DNA from: Chloroflexota bacterium | Lineage (GTDB): Bacteria; Chloroflexota; Anaerolineae; JAADDB01 | Direction of reading: 5' to 3' | DNA length: 34,319 nt | NCBI GenBank assembly: GCA_013154135.1 | Contig: JAADDB010000282.1 | Coordinates: 1-34,319, forward strand | In this document: positions 15,507 through 24,025 of the stretch, one piece after another | How the letters are laid out: each line of letters begins with the position of its first letter | Numbering within the stretch: the stretch's first letter is position 1 | Position numbers and translations under genes: made by a program | The notes under the pieces: model-generated | Told to the model about the DNA's origin: nothing | Databases searched by the model: none | What the model saw: only the letters and a program-made list of their open reading frames with translations

Positions 15507-17450
15507 TTATTCCATCGGGTTGCGCACGATAATGCGCGGTTCTGCTTCGCCGCTGAGGATCTTCTTGAACGCGTCGTACAACGCCTCGCCGGAGAAGGGC
15601 CGTCCGCTGTACTTGAGGACCTGGTAGTCCACCGGCCGACACGCGGTCTCCCGCAGCAGACGGTCCAGATGCCCGGAGTACGTCAACTCCGCGAGGACCA
15701 GCGGTTCAGCGGAATCCAGATAGGGCTTCAACGGCTTAGCCGGGAAGGGCCACAACATGCGGATGTGCAGGAATCGAGTGGGGATCCCCTCCTTAGCCAG
15801 CCGTTCCATCGCGTCCAAGACGGCCCCTTTTGTGGAACCCCACCCGATGATGGTGAACGGGGCATCGGGGTCACCGTAGACCCGGAACTTCTCCTCCTCG
15901 GGGATCTCCGCGCAGGCCGTCTCCAGCTTGCGCATGCGCTTTTCCATCATGCCCTCCCGGGTCACCGGGTCCTCGGTCACCCGACCGATTTCCGTGTGCT
16001 CCGCGCCCGTCAACCAGTGGGTATGACCGGGCTGTCCGTGGAAGGGACGGGGCGAAATGCCCGATTCGGTCATCCGGAAGCGAGGGAAGGGAGGTGTCCC
16101 GTTCGCGTCTTCCACCGGCTCGGCCAGGATGCCCCGGTCAATGCGCACATTGGAGAGGTCGAAGATATCCACCGTCGCGGTGGCACTGGAGAGGGCCTTG
16201 TCCACCAGGTGGATGACCGGCATTTGATAGCGCTCCGCGTAGTTCAAGGACCGGGCCGCATCGTAGAAGGCCTCCTCCACATCCCCCGAGGCCAGGACGA
16301 TGCGCGGGAATTCGCCGTGTCCTCCGTGGACCGCGAAGAGCAGATCCGCCTGGTCCGTGCGCGTGGGCATACCCGTGGAGGGTCCGCCTCGCATGTAGTT
16401 GGTGACGACCACGGGGACTTCGTTGATGCCCGCCCAGCCCAGGGCTTCGGTCATCAAGGAAAGACCGGGCCCCGAGGTAGCCGTTGCCACACGAGCACCG
16501 GTGAGGGCCGCGCCCGCGGCCATGCCAATGGCCGAAAGCTCATCTTCCGTCTGCACGACGACCACGGACCCCATCTCCCCGTTGCGCAGGGGGAAGGTGC
16601 TGTGGGCTTCCAGGAACACACTCTCATCGGTGGCCGGGCTGATGGGGTAATACGTCTGCATCGTCAGGCCGCCGGCCAGTTTGCCCAAGGCCACAGCCTG
16701 GTTCCCGTTGAGCAGGAGGCGCTTGACCGGCTCCTTGGACACGTCCATCCGGAACTCGAAGTCCTCCGTGTCGAAGTTCGTGTGCACGTAGTCGTACGCC
16801 AAGTTCACGGCCTCGATGTTCAAATCGATGACCTTCTCCTTGCCCTTGAAGATCTTCTTGAGCCCGCGGATCACATATTCCGCGGGGAAGTCCAACAGGG
16901 CAGCGGAGATGGCCACGGCAATGGTGTTTAGCGTGCGGTCCGCAATCCCTTTCGGGATGCTCAAACGTTCGGCCAAGGCCTTTGTGATCTCGTCGTACGG
17001 CACGCCGTACGTCTGAACACCCCGCTTACGCGCGTCTTCCAACAAGCCCGCGCTGGTCAGGGGCAAGCCATGGGCTTCGAGAAAGGCTTTCAAATCCTCG
17101 CGCAACCGAGGATCGAGGAAGATCATGCGGTCCAGGGGGGTGTTTTCCGACTTGGTGTTGTAGATGATCGCGCCGCCCGGCACCACGGCCATGGCATGTC
17201 GCACCAGACTTTCGGCCTCAAAGGTCGTCAACAGGTCCACACTCTCCCGGTGGGAGGTCACCGGATGGTGGGCTACCCGGACGTCATAATAGCTATGGCG
17301 CCCTTTGATGTTGGAGTAGTACTCGCGGCGGCCGTAGACGTGCAGACCACCGATGGCGCACGCCCGTTGGAAAATGCCGGCCGCGGTGTCGACCCCGCTT
17401 CCCTGGGGGCCACCGACTCGCCACGCTAGTTCTTCTCGTTGTTTGACCAT
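15507..17450 (-). CDS. korA: 2-oxoacid:ferredoxin oxidoreductase, fused gamma-alpha subunit
   Basis: A 647-residue partner of korB. Residues 1-190 are the gamma domain (WRVGGPQGSGVDTAAGIF, then YSNIKGRHSYYDVRV). Residues from about 230 are the alpha domain, with NGNQAVALGKLAGG and YYPISPATDE, and a C-terminal transketolase-like domain (IIGWGSTKGAV). The gamma-alpha fusion is the standard two-subunit KorAB/OforAB arrangement. The start at 17450 gives the correct family N-terminus, with GAGGG 8 nt upstream; an in-frame start at 17672 would add 74 unrelated residues. There is no ferredoxin-like delta subunit, so electrons should go to a separate ferredoxin. A long structured leader precedes it. 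Confidence 0.94.
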   Translation of the reverse strand: MVKQREELAWRVGGPQGSGVDTAAGIFQRACAIGGLHVYGRREYYSNIKGRHSYYDVRVAHHPVTSHRESVDLLTTFEAESLVRHAMAVVPGGAIIYNTKSENTPLDRMIFLDPRLREDLKAFLEAHGLPLTSAGLLEDARKRGVQTYGVPYDEITKALAERLSIPKGIADRTLNTIAVAISAALLDFPAEYVIRGLKKIFKGKEKVIDLNIEAVNLAYDYVHTNFDTEDFEFRMDVSKEPVKRLLLNGNQAVALGKLAGGLTMQTYYPISPATDESVFLEAHSTFPLRNGEMGSVVVVQTEDELSAIGMAAGAALTGARVATATSGPGLSLMTEALGWAGINEVPVVVTNYMRGGPSTGMPTRTDQADLLFAVHGGHGEFPRIVLASGDVEEAFYDAARSLNYAERYQMPVIHLVDKALSSATATVDIFDLSNVRIDRGILAEPVEDANGTPPFPRFRMTESGISPRPFHGQPGHTHWLTGAEHTEIGRVTEDPVTREGMMEKRMRKLETACAEIPEEEKFRVYGDPDAPFTIIGWGSTKGAVLDAMERLAKEGIPTRFLHIRMLWPFPAKPLKPYLDSAEPLVLAELTYSGHLDRLLRETACRPVDYQVLKYSGRPFSGEALYDAFKKILSGEAEPRIIVRNPME

Positions 17451-17472
17451 TTTGGATACCCTCGCCTCTTTC

Positions 17473-17542
17473 CACTTCGAGAAGTGTGATGGAAGATACG
17501 CCGCGCTTCCACCATAAGACGACCAGACCCGCGTCTGTCGTC
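17473..17542 (-). promoter_or_regulatory. Two leader hairpins just upstream of korA
   Basis: CACTTC-GA-GAAGTG at 17473-17486 lies 23 nt before the start codon. GACGAC-c-AGAC / GTCT-GTCGTC at 17518-17542 forms a 10-bp stem with one bulge. Both lie within the predicted korAB leader and could affect translation or bind a regulator. Confidence 0.4.
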
Positions 17543-17564
17543 CCTTATCCATTGTCCATTCATT

Positions 17565-17636
17565 CCCGGGCCAAGAAAGCATTTTGCGTGCGTGGCAGGC
17601 TTCCCCCACCGCGCACGCAATACACTTCTTCCCGGG
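17565..17636 (-). promoter_or_regulatory. 72-nt long-range stem-loop in the korAB leader
   Basis: CCCGGG (17565-17570) pairs with CCCGGG (17631-17636), and after a 2-nt bulge AAGAA (17573-17577) pairs with TTCTT (17626-17630). An inner helix TTGCGTGCG (17584-17592) / CGCACGCAA (17612-17620) is followed by TGG/CCA. The nested pairing makes a stable arm within the predicted 5' leader. It matches no riboswitch class that I recognise. Confidence 0.55.
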
Positions 17637-17678
17637 AGAAAACAGACAAAGCGAGGGCCAAAGGACCCTCATCCCTCA

Positions 17679-17707
17679 TTTTACTGTAATTAAATCCCGA
17701 GAGGCAA
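17679..17707 (-). promoter_or_regulatory. Candidate promoter of korAB
   Basis: On the minus strand TTGCCT (17707-17702, 4 of 6) is followed after exactly 17 nt by TAAAAT (17684-17679, 5 of 6). Transcription would start near 17672, giving a leader of about 220 nt containing the hairpins at 17473-17636. Confidence 0.6.
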
Positions 17708-17795
17708 ACGGGGGCCCAATTCTTGCGTGTGAGATCGCTTGGAAATGCGGGGTGCGCAAGGGGAACGATGGTTCTTGGCTGGGGGCATGTTGGGC

Positions 17796-17801
17796 TATAA
17801 T
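17796..17801 (+). promoter_or_regulatory. Candidate -10 element for the GT39 gene
   Basis: Perfect TATAAT at 17796-17801, with only a weak -35 (TTGGCT, 17775-17780, 15-nt spacing). If active, the transcript would carry the 88-nt heptamer tract in its leader. Confidence 0.4.
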
Positions 17802-17832
17802 GGAGAACCCGGTTGGGTGGCGGGGACAAGGA

Positions 17833-17920
17833 GACGAACGACGAACGACGACCGACGACCGACGAACGACGAACGACAACCGACCAACGACCAACGACGA
17901 CCGACCACCGACGAACGACC
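17833..17920. repeat. Heptanucleotide tandem repeat, 12.6 units of GAC(G/C)A(A/C)C
   Basis: Twelve contiguous 7-nt units (GACGAAC, GACGACC, GACAACC, GACCAAC, GACCACC) fill 17833-17916, with a partial unit to 17920, ending 25 nt before the GT39 start codon. The units share the form GANNAAC with the A/T-rich heptamers elsewhere in the window. It is the longest single tract. Confidence 0.95.
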
Positions 17921-17945
17921 ACACCAAACTCTTTGGCAATGAGAT

Positions 17946-19634
17946 ATGGATATGACTCGATGGCGTGAACGCTTCGGCGTTCTCTTGCTCTTGTTGATAG
18001 GCATGGGATTGGCCATGTGGGCGGCTTCCACCCAGGCCGGGACGTACGATGAGGTCACGTTCCTGGGGGTGGGCCGCTATCTCTGGCACACGGGGGATTT
18101 TGACATCCAGCACGCGCGCTTTCATCCCCCGCTGATGTATTACGTGAACAGCCTGTTCCTCGAGCTGGGACCCGGCCGATGGGACCTGGGACGTGATGCG
18201 TCCGGGCATTTCACGTACTTCGCGGGGCGCGGTTACCTCTACCACAGCGGACAATCCCCCGATGCGGTGCTGCTCCTGGCCCGCTATCCCTTCATCCTCC
18301 TGTTCGTCCTCCTGGGCAGCGTGCTCTACCGGTGGGGCAAGGAAGTCCACGGTCCGGGAGGAGCTCTGTTGTCCCTGGCCCTCTACGTCTTCTCCCCCAC
18401 GGTGTTGGCCCACGCGTCCATCGCGGGGAACGATTTCCTCCTCACCACCCTGTACACGCTCACCCTCTTCGCCCTGTGGCAGGCCACCCGACGGGGGGGA
18501 ATCGGTCGTTGGGCCCTGGTGGGCGTCCTCTGGGGGGGCACATTGCTGACCAAGGCCACGGGCATGGTGCTTTGGGCCCTCATCCCCGCCCTGGTGATGT
18601 GGAGTTGGTGGTTGGCTCGAAAACAGGCCTGGCCCCGGCCCCTCGCGCTGAAACGAATTCTCGTGGAAACGGCCGGCGCGGGCGTGCTGGCCGTTGTCAC
18701 GGTCATGGCCGGATACGGGTTCCACGGGCTCTACGCGTTCTCGCCCCAGTACCGACCGCATCGCTGGGTCGACCGGTTGGTGGGGTGGATGGGACCGGGC
18801 GTGCGGGATGCGGTGTACGCGCTCATCGAACGCCCCATCCCCGGATACCGATATGTGACCATGCTCCTGCGCCAGTTCGGTCACGTGACCCAAGGACACG
18901 AGGCGTTTTTGCTGGGCCATCGTTCCCGCACGGGCTGGTGGTATTTCTTCCCCGTGGCCATGAGTGTGAAAACGCCGGTAGGCACGTTGCTCCTCTGGCT
19001 GGGGGGACTCGGACGGAGTGGGTGGATGGCGTGGCGGTCGTCGGGGCGTGAGCGATGGCAGACGTGGGGCTGGATAGGGTGGTGGGGGCTCCCGATCCTC
19101 TTCATCGCGGGACCGGCCATGTGGGGACGGGCGAACATGGGCGTCCGGCTGATCTTGCCCCTGTATCCTTTTCTCTTCCTCTTCGCCGGTGCCCTGACTT
19201 CCTCCCGTGCCCCCCTGAAAAGGGGCCGCTGGGTGGTGTGGCTTCTGGTAGGATGGACGGCCGTGAGCGTGCTCCTTCAGGCCCCGCGCTACCTCTCCTA
19301 CGTCAACGAACTCTGGGGAGGCCCGGAGGCCGGTTGGAGGTATGTGGGTGATTCCAACTATGACTGGGGGCAGAGTTTGAAGGAGCTCCGGGAATACCTG
19401 GAGGAGGAGGGGATTCAGGAGATCTACTTGGCTTATTTCGGCGGCGAGTTGCCGGAGATGCGGGGGATTCGCTATCGTCCGTTGCCTTGTCATCCGGTGC
19501 GAGGGGTTGTGGTGATCAGCACCACGTACTTGCAGGGGCTGTATTTGGACAACCCCGAGTGTTACGCTTGGCTCCGAGCGTACAAACCCGTCAAGCGCCT
19601 AGGGCACACCCTGTGGGTCTTCCGAATCCGATGA
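17946..19634 (+). CDS. Membrane glycosyltransferase, GT39 / ArnT-like family
   Basis: A 562-residue multi-pass protein that would transfer a sugar from a polyprenyl-phosphate carrier to a protein, lipid or glycan on the outer face of the membrane. The first helix (GVLLLLLIGMGLAMW) is followed by TYDEV with D35-E36, the conserved acidic pair of PMT/GT-C enzymes. Next comes ARFHPPLMYYVN, also typical. About ten hydrophobic segments cover 100-420. The soluble C-terminal part has GDSNYDWGQSLKEL, common in bacterial GT39 proteins. The ATG at 17946 has no Shine-Dalgarno; a second ATG lies 6 nt later. It converges with the FecR gene, and no glycan-synthesis neighbours help identify the acceptor. Confidence 0.88.
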   Translation: MDMTRWRERFGVLLLLLIGMGLAMWAASTQAGTYDEVTFLGVGRYLWHTGDFDIQHARFHPPLMYYVNSLFLELGPGRWDLGRDASGHFTYFAGRGYLYHSGQSPDAVLLLARYPFILLFVLLGSVLYRWGKEVHGPGGALLSLALYVFSPTVLAHASIAGNDFLLTTLYTLTLFALWQATRRGGIGRWALVGVLWGGTLLTKATGMVLWALIPALVMWSWWLARKQAWPRPLALKRILVETAGAGVLAVVTVMAGYGFHGLYAFSPQYRPHRWVDRLVGWMGPGVRDAVYALIERPIPGYRYVTMLLRQFGHVTQGHEAFLLGHRSRTGWWYFFPVAMSVKTPVGTLLLWLGGLGRSGWMAWRSSGRERWQTWGWIGWWGLPILFIAGPAMWGRANMGVRLILPLYPFLFLFAGALTSSRAPLKRGRWVVWLLVGWTAVSVLLQAPRYLSYVNELWGGPEAGWRYVGDSNYDWGQSLKELREYLEEEGIQEIYLAYFGGELPEMRGIRYRPLPCHPVRGVVVISTTYLQGLYLDNPECYAWLRAYKPVKRLGHTLWVFRIR

Positions 19635-19731
19635 CCCCTCGGGCTGCCCAAACCGGAATCCCTCTCCGCGGGCCTTGATAAGGCGCATGACCGGCCCAGA
19701 AGCATCAAAACGCCCCACCATCGACATCCCC

Positions 19732-20973
19732 TCACTTCGCGAACAGGCCGACTTCTGCGGCCATGGATTTGTAGTTGTGCCCGGAAGCATACACCCGGAT
19801 CTTGTGCAGAACCGCGGGGCGGGTGTTGGCCTGTTGCCATAGGGTGATCAAGTTCGGACTCTCGTACGGCCACCAGACCTTCGGCGGGATCTTCTCTCCG
19901 TTCGGCGTGGGCCACCCCGTTTCCGGATCGCGGAAGTAAAACCCGTGCACCCAAAACCGGTCCTTGCCGTACACATCCGTGTAGTCGATGCGCACCATAA
20001 GGGGGTATTCCGAGCCCAGGATGCCGCCCCCAGGCAGACTCTGGTACAAAAGCCGCACATCCATGCGCAGCACCAGGGAATCCACATCGCGCACATCCTG
20101 GTTCAACTTCTGCTCGATCCACACCTCCGTGTGCACCCCCTCCTCGGCCATGCGGCTGAACTGGACCGCGCGGCGCCCCCCCACATCCACCACAGAAATG
20201 GTCCCGGGGGTAGCGACCGCGGGTTGGAGGAAGCCGATATCCCACGTGGAACGCAACGGCTGGGTGAAGTTCCCATTCCGCACCAAATTCCGTTCCGCGG
20301 ACACGGGTTCCTGTGGAGGGCGGGAGAGGGGAACCCACGTGCGCTCGTCGGCCTTCACCACCACATCCAGCCCGCGCGCGCTGACCACCACCTCCCCCTG
20401 GCGTACCGTGACATCCATCCCCTGGTTGCTCACATACACGGAAAAGGACGCGACCTGAGCCCGCACCGTCCCGTGGGGCGTATCCACCCGGATGCGCAGG
20501 GGACGGCCGTCGTACGTGCCGCCGACGATCCGGACTCGCCCCTGCTCCACCCGCAAAGCCACCCGAGCGGGGTCCGGGCTCCAGCGGAGAAAGCGGGGAC
20601 GTTTGGCCTCCAGCAGGCGCACTTCCGTGTTCGTGTACATGAGCACGCTCATGATCTCCGCCTGCGACCCGTCCTCCTGTTCCCCGTAGACGGTGAGGGC
20701 CGCGACCGCGGTGTCATCTGTGCGCAAGGCCTGGCCCGGTTTCAGTTGGCGGGGTCGGGTGACCGCGGTCAGCTCGGTTTGTCCCGGCAGCTCCAGCAAC
20801 GCGGTGCCCTGCAAGGGCTGGACGGTGACCGTCATGGTCTGGGTCGCATGTTGCACAAATGCCCGGACCGTCAAGGGTGTTCCCACGGCCAGGAGTATGC
20901 AGAGGAAAAAGGAGACCAGCATGACAACCCACGCGACTCGCTCCGGGTTCTCACGCCAGACATGCTGGATCAT
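19732..20973 (-). CDS. Membrane-anchored FecR-domain protein with C-terminal CBM-like domain
   Basis: A 413-residue protein with a cytoplasmic stub, one membrane helix (about 14-38: WVVMLVSFFLCILLAVGTPL) and an external part. Residues 50-220 include a FecR-like domain (RTDDTAVAALTVYG; RIRVDTPHGTVRAQVASFSVYV; VTVRQGEVVVSA; WVPLSR). A jelly-roll follows from about 230 (NLVRNGNFTQPLRSTWDIG) resembling the N-terminal domain of the TolB-like protein at 3874-5763. AGGAGG lies 5 nt before ATG 20973 and 2 nt before ATG 20976; I prefer 20973. It lies 21 nt downstream of the TPR gene. No sigma factor or TonB receptor is present, so a classical iron-signalling role is not supported. Confidence 0.82.
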   Translation of the reverse strand: MIQHVWRENPERVAWVVMLVSFFLCILLAVGTPLTVRAFVQHATQTMTVTVQPLQGTALLELPGQTELTAVTRPRQLKPGQALRTDDTAVAALTVYGEQEDGSQAEIMSVLMYTNTEVRLLEAKRPRFLRWSPDPARVALRVEQGRVRIVGGTYDGRPLRIRVDTPHGTVRAQVASFSVYVSNQGMDVTVRQGEVVVSARGLDVVVKADERTWVPLSRPPQEPVSAERNLVRNGNFTQPLRSTWDIGFLQPAVATPGTISVVDVGGRRAVQFSRMAEEGVHTEVWIEQKLNQDVRDVDSLVLRMDVRLLYQSLPGGGILGSEYPLMVRIDYTDVYGKDRFWVHGFYFRDPETGWPTPNGEKIPPKVWWPYESPNLITLWQQANTRPAVLHKIRVYASGHNYKSMAAEVGLFAK

Positions 20974-20994
20974 CATCCCCTCCTCGGACTCGCC

Positions 20995-21549
20995 TCACGT
21001 GGACGTCTCCTCATCAGACGTAGAGGAGGGGGGCTCTGGTTCCTCTTCGGGTGGGGCGGAGAGTTGGGCTTGGATCTTCTGGACGTAGTACTGGGCATCC
21101 TTGTCCGCGGGGTTCACCTCCACCGCGCGTTGGAAGTGGGCCAACGCGGTGGGGAGATCCCCACGCTGGAGGTAGATGAGCCCCAGGTTGTAGTCCACAT
21201 TGGGCGCTTGGGGGTCGGCCTGGAGCGCGCGCTTGAACGCGGCAATGGCCGCGTCCTGCTGTTCCTGCCCCGCGTGTTCCAGATGTCCCAAATACGCGGC
21301 TGCCAAGTTTGTCCAGACCATGGGATTATCGGGCGCTTGTTGTGCGGCTTCCTCCAGGATGGGAATCGCGTCGTTGAAGCGCCCTTGCATGATGTAAGCT
21401 CCGCCCAAGTTGATCTTCACATCCACATCATCCGGGGCCATGTAATAAGCCTTTTCCAGGACGACTGCCGCCTCTTTGGCCTTGTGTTGGGAAAGCAGTT
21501 TCGCCCCTTCGTTGATCAACTCGTGTAAGGTGCGTTTATCCTCACTCAT
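20995..21549 (-). CDS. TPR-repeat protein
   Basis: A 184-residue soluble protein with four to five tetratricopeptide repeats covering about 10-150. Examples are AKEAAVVLEKAYYMAPDDVDV, INLGGAYIMQGRFNDAIPIL, NLAAAYLGHL and NLGLIYLQRGDLPTALAHF. Acidic Pro/Ser/Thr residues form the tail (PPEEEPEPPSSTSDEE). It is likely a protein-protein interaction scaffold. GGGGGTG lies about 6 nt upstream of ATG. It is transcribed ahead of the FecR gene, so a shared envelope function is likely, but the partner is unknown. Confidence 0.9.
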   Translation of the reverse strand: MSEDKRTLHELINEGAKLLSQHKAKEAAVVLEKAYYMAPDDVDVKINLGGAYIMQGRFNDAIPILEEAAQQAPDNPMVWTNLAAAYLGHLEHAGQEQQDAAIAAFKRALQADPQAPNVDYNLGLIYLQRGDLPTALAHFQRAVEVNPADKDAQYYVQKIQAQLSAPPEEEPEPPSSTSDEETST

Positions 21550-21596
21550 AAGTTCACCCCCACTTCTCTGTCACAGGAAGAACATCAGATTTGCTC

Positions 21597-21624
21597 GTTA
21601 TCAAAAGCTCTTTCACTTTTCCAA
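21597..21624 (-). promoter_or_regulatory. Weak candidate promoter for TPR-FecR
   Basis: TTGGAA (21624-21619) and GATAAC (21602-21597) on the minus strand with 16-nt spacing, each matching consensus at four of six positions. The region 21550-21653 has no better pair. Confidence 0.3.
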
Positions 21625-21653
21625 GCCGCCAGGTTTTGTCCAAAGTCCAATTG

Positions 21654-22562
21654 TCAACCGATGAGCAGGGAAAGGAGAACCGTCAACGTCACCACGCTCA
21701 CCGCGGTGGTCACGAAGACCACTTCTGCCACATATTCCGGCTCGCAGTCAAATTCCGTGGAGAGCACGGTGCTCATCACCGCGGTGGGCATACTCGATTG
21801 TACGATGGCCACGGCCCGGAAGGTTCCACTCATCCCCAAATAGCCGGAAAGAAACCAGGCCAAAATGGGCCCCACAATGAGCTTCAGGCCCGTCACGGGC
21901 AACACATCACGCCAATGGATCTTCCCCCCCAGACGACTGAGCTGAATGCCCAAGATGACCAACAAAACGGGAACCGCGGCTTGGCCGCTCAGGTGGAGCG
22001 CCTTGTACACGGGTGCGGGGACGTTCCACCCCTGCCAGTTGGCCAAGAGGGCCAAAAGGGTGGCGTAGACCAGGGGCGTCTTCAGCACATTCTTCAAGGC
22101 CTGAAGGGGATCGGCCCGCCCGGTGGAGGCAATGTAGACGCCCACGCTGTTCGCCAGGAGCGCGTTCATCACAAAGAACAGGATGGCGAATTGGAGACCC
22201 GTGGGGCCAAACGCGAACTGATTGAGGGGCAATCCGTAATTCCCTGTGTTGCTGTTCAGCAACGTCAACAACGTCGCACTGGTGTGAACCCGAGAATAGT
22301 GCCCCAGACGGGCGATGAGCAGGCCCGCTGCGAGCATGAAAAGCGCGATCATGCCGGCCAGGGCAATGGCCTTGAACAGCCCTTTCTGGTCCATGTGGAG
22401 GGTGTACAGGCCGGTAAAGGCCAACGCGGGGGAAAAGACATAAAACACGGCCCGGGAAAGAGGTTGGGGGTCCAACCGAACCGTCCGGTGGAGCAACGCG
22501 CCCATCCCCGCGACCAGGAAAATGGGCAATACCACATTCCAGAGCACGTATAAGAGCAACAC
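21654..22562 (-). CDS. AEC-family (auxin efflux carrier-like) transporter
   Basis: A 302-residue integral membrane protein with about ten helices, of the AEC/PIN-like secondary transporter family that exports organic anions such as malate in characterised bacterial members. Characteristic features are the N-terminal PIFLVAGMGALLHR, the mid-protein NTGNYGLPLNQFAFG (the crossover Asn-rich stretch) and QSSMPTAVMSTVLSTEF near the C-terminus. The start is GTG 22562, 5 nt after the stop of the small acidic protein. A longer in-frame reading to ATG 22673 overlaps that gene by over 100 nt and is not hydrophobic. The substrate cannot be inferred. Confidence 0.87.
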   Translation of the reverse strand: MLLLYVLWNVVLPIFLVAGMGALLHRTVRLDPQPLSRAVFYVFSPALAFTGLYTLHMDQKGLFKAIALAGMIALFMLAAGLLIARLGHYSRVHTSATLLTLLNSNTGNYGLPLNQFAFGPTGLQFAILFFVMNALLANSVGVYIASTGRADPLQALKNVLKTPLVYATLLALLANWQGWNVPAPVYKALHLSGQAAVPVLLVILGIQLSRLGGKIHWRDVLPVTGLKLIVGPILAWFLSGYLGMSGTFRAVAIVQSSMPTAVMSTVLSTEFDCEPEYVAEVVFVTTAVSVVTLTVLLSLLIG

Positions 22563-22567
22563 GGTGG

Positions 22568-22888
22568 TCAGTCGCCCTCGTCGTCTTGGGTTCGGGTGAA
22601 GTAGAGGTACGTGTCCAAGTCCGGGGCAAAGAACTCGATCACGTAATCCTCGGGCATGCCCGACGGCTCGCACAGATCCTCAACCAGGGCCTCCACAAAC
22701 TCCTGGATTTGTTCCACATCCCACCCTTCCACCGCGGCCTGCCAGAGGAGGAGGGTGCCGTACACCCCATCATCGGTGTAGTGGAGATCGATCTTCCCCA
22801 CGGTCTCCACCTCATCGTCCACATCCCGGTAGAGGGTAAACTGTTCCGAGTAAGGGGTGCGCACAAGCCGGCGCAGGCGCAAATCCAT
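22568..22888 (-). CDS. Small acidic hypothetical protein (106 aa)
   Basis: A soluble protein with no recognised domain. It starts MDLRLRRLVRTPYSEQF, has a beta-rich centre (VGKIDLHYTDDGVYGTLLLW) and an acidic helix (EQIQEFVEALVEDL), and ends in acidic residues. AAGGAGG lies 5 nt upstream of ATG 22888; an in-frame ATG at 22993 lacks a site. It sits 5 nt before the AEC transporter start, so the two are probably coupled. The function is unknown. Confidence 0.75.
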   Translation of the reverse strand: MDLRLRRLVRTPYSEQFTLYRDVDDEVETVGKIDLHYTDDGVYGTLLLWQAAVEGWDVEQIQEFVEALVEDLCEPSGMPEDYVIEFFAPDLDTYLYFTRTQDDEGD

Positions 22889-23039
22889 GACGGCCTCCTT
22901 CATATGAGTTTTGCGTGGCGGATGGTTCCACTCGTTGCGCAATCGATTTCGACAGGACGCCCACGTTTTCGCCCCCTGGCTTTGGAAAGCCAACCGTGTC
23001 CTTCAGCCGAGGGCTTGCCCGGGGGCATTCGCGGTTTTC

Positions 23040-24002
23040 CTATTCTACCCCGTCATCCAGGTCTATGTCGAAATCCAAGAGAGGCGGGAGATAGACGTCA
23101 TCGCTCATAAAGCGCAACTCATCCAGGGCGGTCTCCGCGCTGAGGGAAATGAAATCCTCGGGAGCTTCCATGAGCCGCAGGAGGATGCGCTCCGATTCCG
23201 GGCCCCCGATGCGGCCCAACGCTTCAATAGCCGCCTGCCGGATCTGGGGGTCTTCCTCTTCCTCTTCGGCCATGAAGCGAAGAAGGGGAATCGCGTCCAG
23301 CAGGGCCAGCTCCCCTGCAGCCAAAGCAGCCTCGTACCGGAGTTCGGGGTCGGGACTCGTCAGCTCGGCCAGGATCAAGGGCCCCCACCGTTCGTTCGCG
23401 TTGCGGCCCATGGAGAAGACCGCGCTGGCCTGCATGCGCAGGTCGGGGTGGTAATACGCGGCCTCGATGAGATCCCGGATGTGGGGTTCGTCGATGTAGG
23501 AGACCGCTTCCAGTGCGCGGCGTCGGACTTCCACGTCCTCCTGCTCGTCGTGGGCTGCGCGGATGAGCGCGTTGATGGCCGGGGTCACCTCCCGCTCGGG
23601 GATTTCCCCCAACTCGGAGAGGAGCACAAACCGGCCCAGGGCCGTCGCGGCCGCGGCCCGCACATGGGGGTCCGGGTCATGCTGGAACATGTACAAAAGG
23701 GGGCTGATGAGCGCGGGCGATTCATCCTCCCACAACCCCTCGATGGCCTGGGCGCGCACATGGGGATCACTGTCCCCCAGAAGCCAGCGGAAAATAGGCC
23801 GGAGGTCGTACTCCACGTGATCCTCCACCTGCTCCACCAACGCGTCGATGACATCCTGGCGTCGTGGGGGGGGGAGTTCCTCCCACACCTGTTGGAACGC
23901 CTGCAGTGTCTCCGGGCTTGGGTCCGTCAACAGCGGCCCCAAGTGCCACAAGCGTTCCTCTTCGATGAGTTGTCGCAAACGGGAAGCCAAAGATTCGTTC
24001 AT
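23040..24002 (-). CDS. HEAT-repeat protein
   Basis: A 320-residue soluble, acidic protein built of HEAT-type helical pairs from about residue 60 to 290. Examples are DSDPHVRAQAIEGLWED, DPDPHVRAAAATALGRF, EDVEVRRRALEAVSYI, DPELRYEAALAAGEL and DPQIRQAAIEALGRI. It ends in an acidic tail (DFDIDLDDGVE). No bilin-lyase or kinase domain is attached, so a scaffold role is the simplest reading. The ribosome binding site is weak. A heptamer tract begins 24 nt upstream of the start codon and would lie in the leader if transcription starts beyond it. Confidence 0.88.
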   Translation of the reverse strand: MNESLASRLRQLIEEERLWHLGPLLTDPSPETLQAFQQVWEELPPPRRQDVIDALVEQVEDHVEYDLRPIFRWLLGDSDPHVRAQAIEGLWEDESPALISPLLYMFQHDPDPHVRAAAATALGRFVLLSELGEIPEREVTPAINALIRAAHDEQEDVEVRRRALEAVSYIDEPHIRDLIEAAYYHPDLRMQASAVFSMGRNANERWGPLILAELTSPDPELRYEAALAAGELALLDAIPLLRFMAEEEEEDPQIRQAAIEALGRIGGPESERILLRLMEAPEDFISLSAETALDELRFMSDDVYLPPLLDFDIDLDDGVE

Positions 24003-24025
24003 CTCAATAACCTACCCTTATGGGG

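Noticed and set aside
11184..17940. Shared word aaactctttgg near 11185 and 17927
   Set aside because: Only 11 nt, with no similarity extending to either side; likely chance.
17676..19493. 605-codon open frame on the minus strand, antisense to the GT39 gene
   Set aside because: Composition is Pro/Arg/Gly/His-rich without domains, and the opposite strand encodes a clear multi-helix GT39 protein with conserved motifs. It is a GC-rich shadow frame.
19732..21549. FecR as part of a sigma/anti-sigma iron-signalling system
   Set aside because: No ECF sigma factor, FecI or TonB receptor is nearby; the FecR domain is in an envelope protein with a CBM-like module next to a TPR protein.
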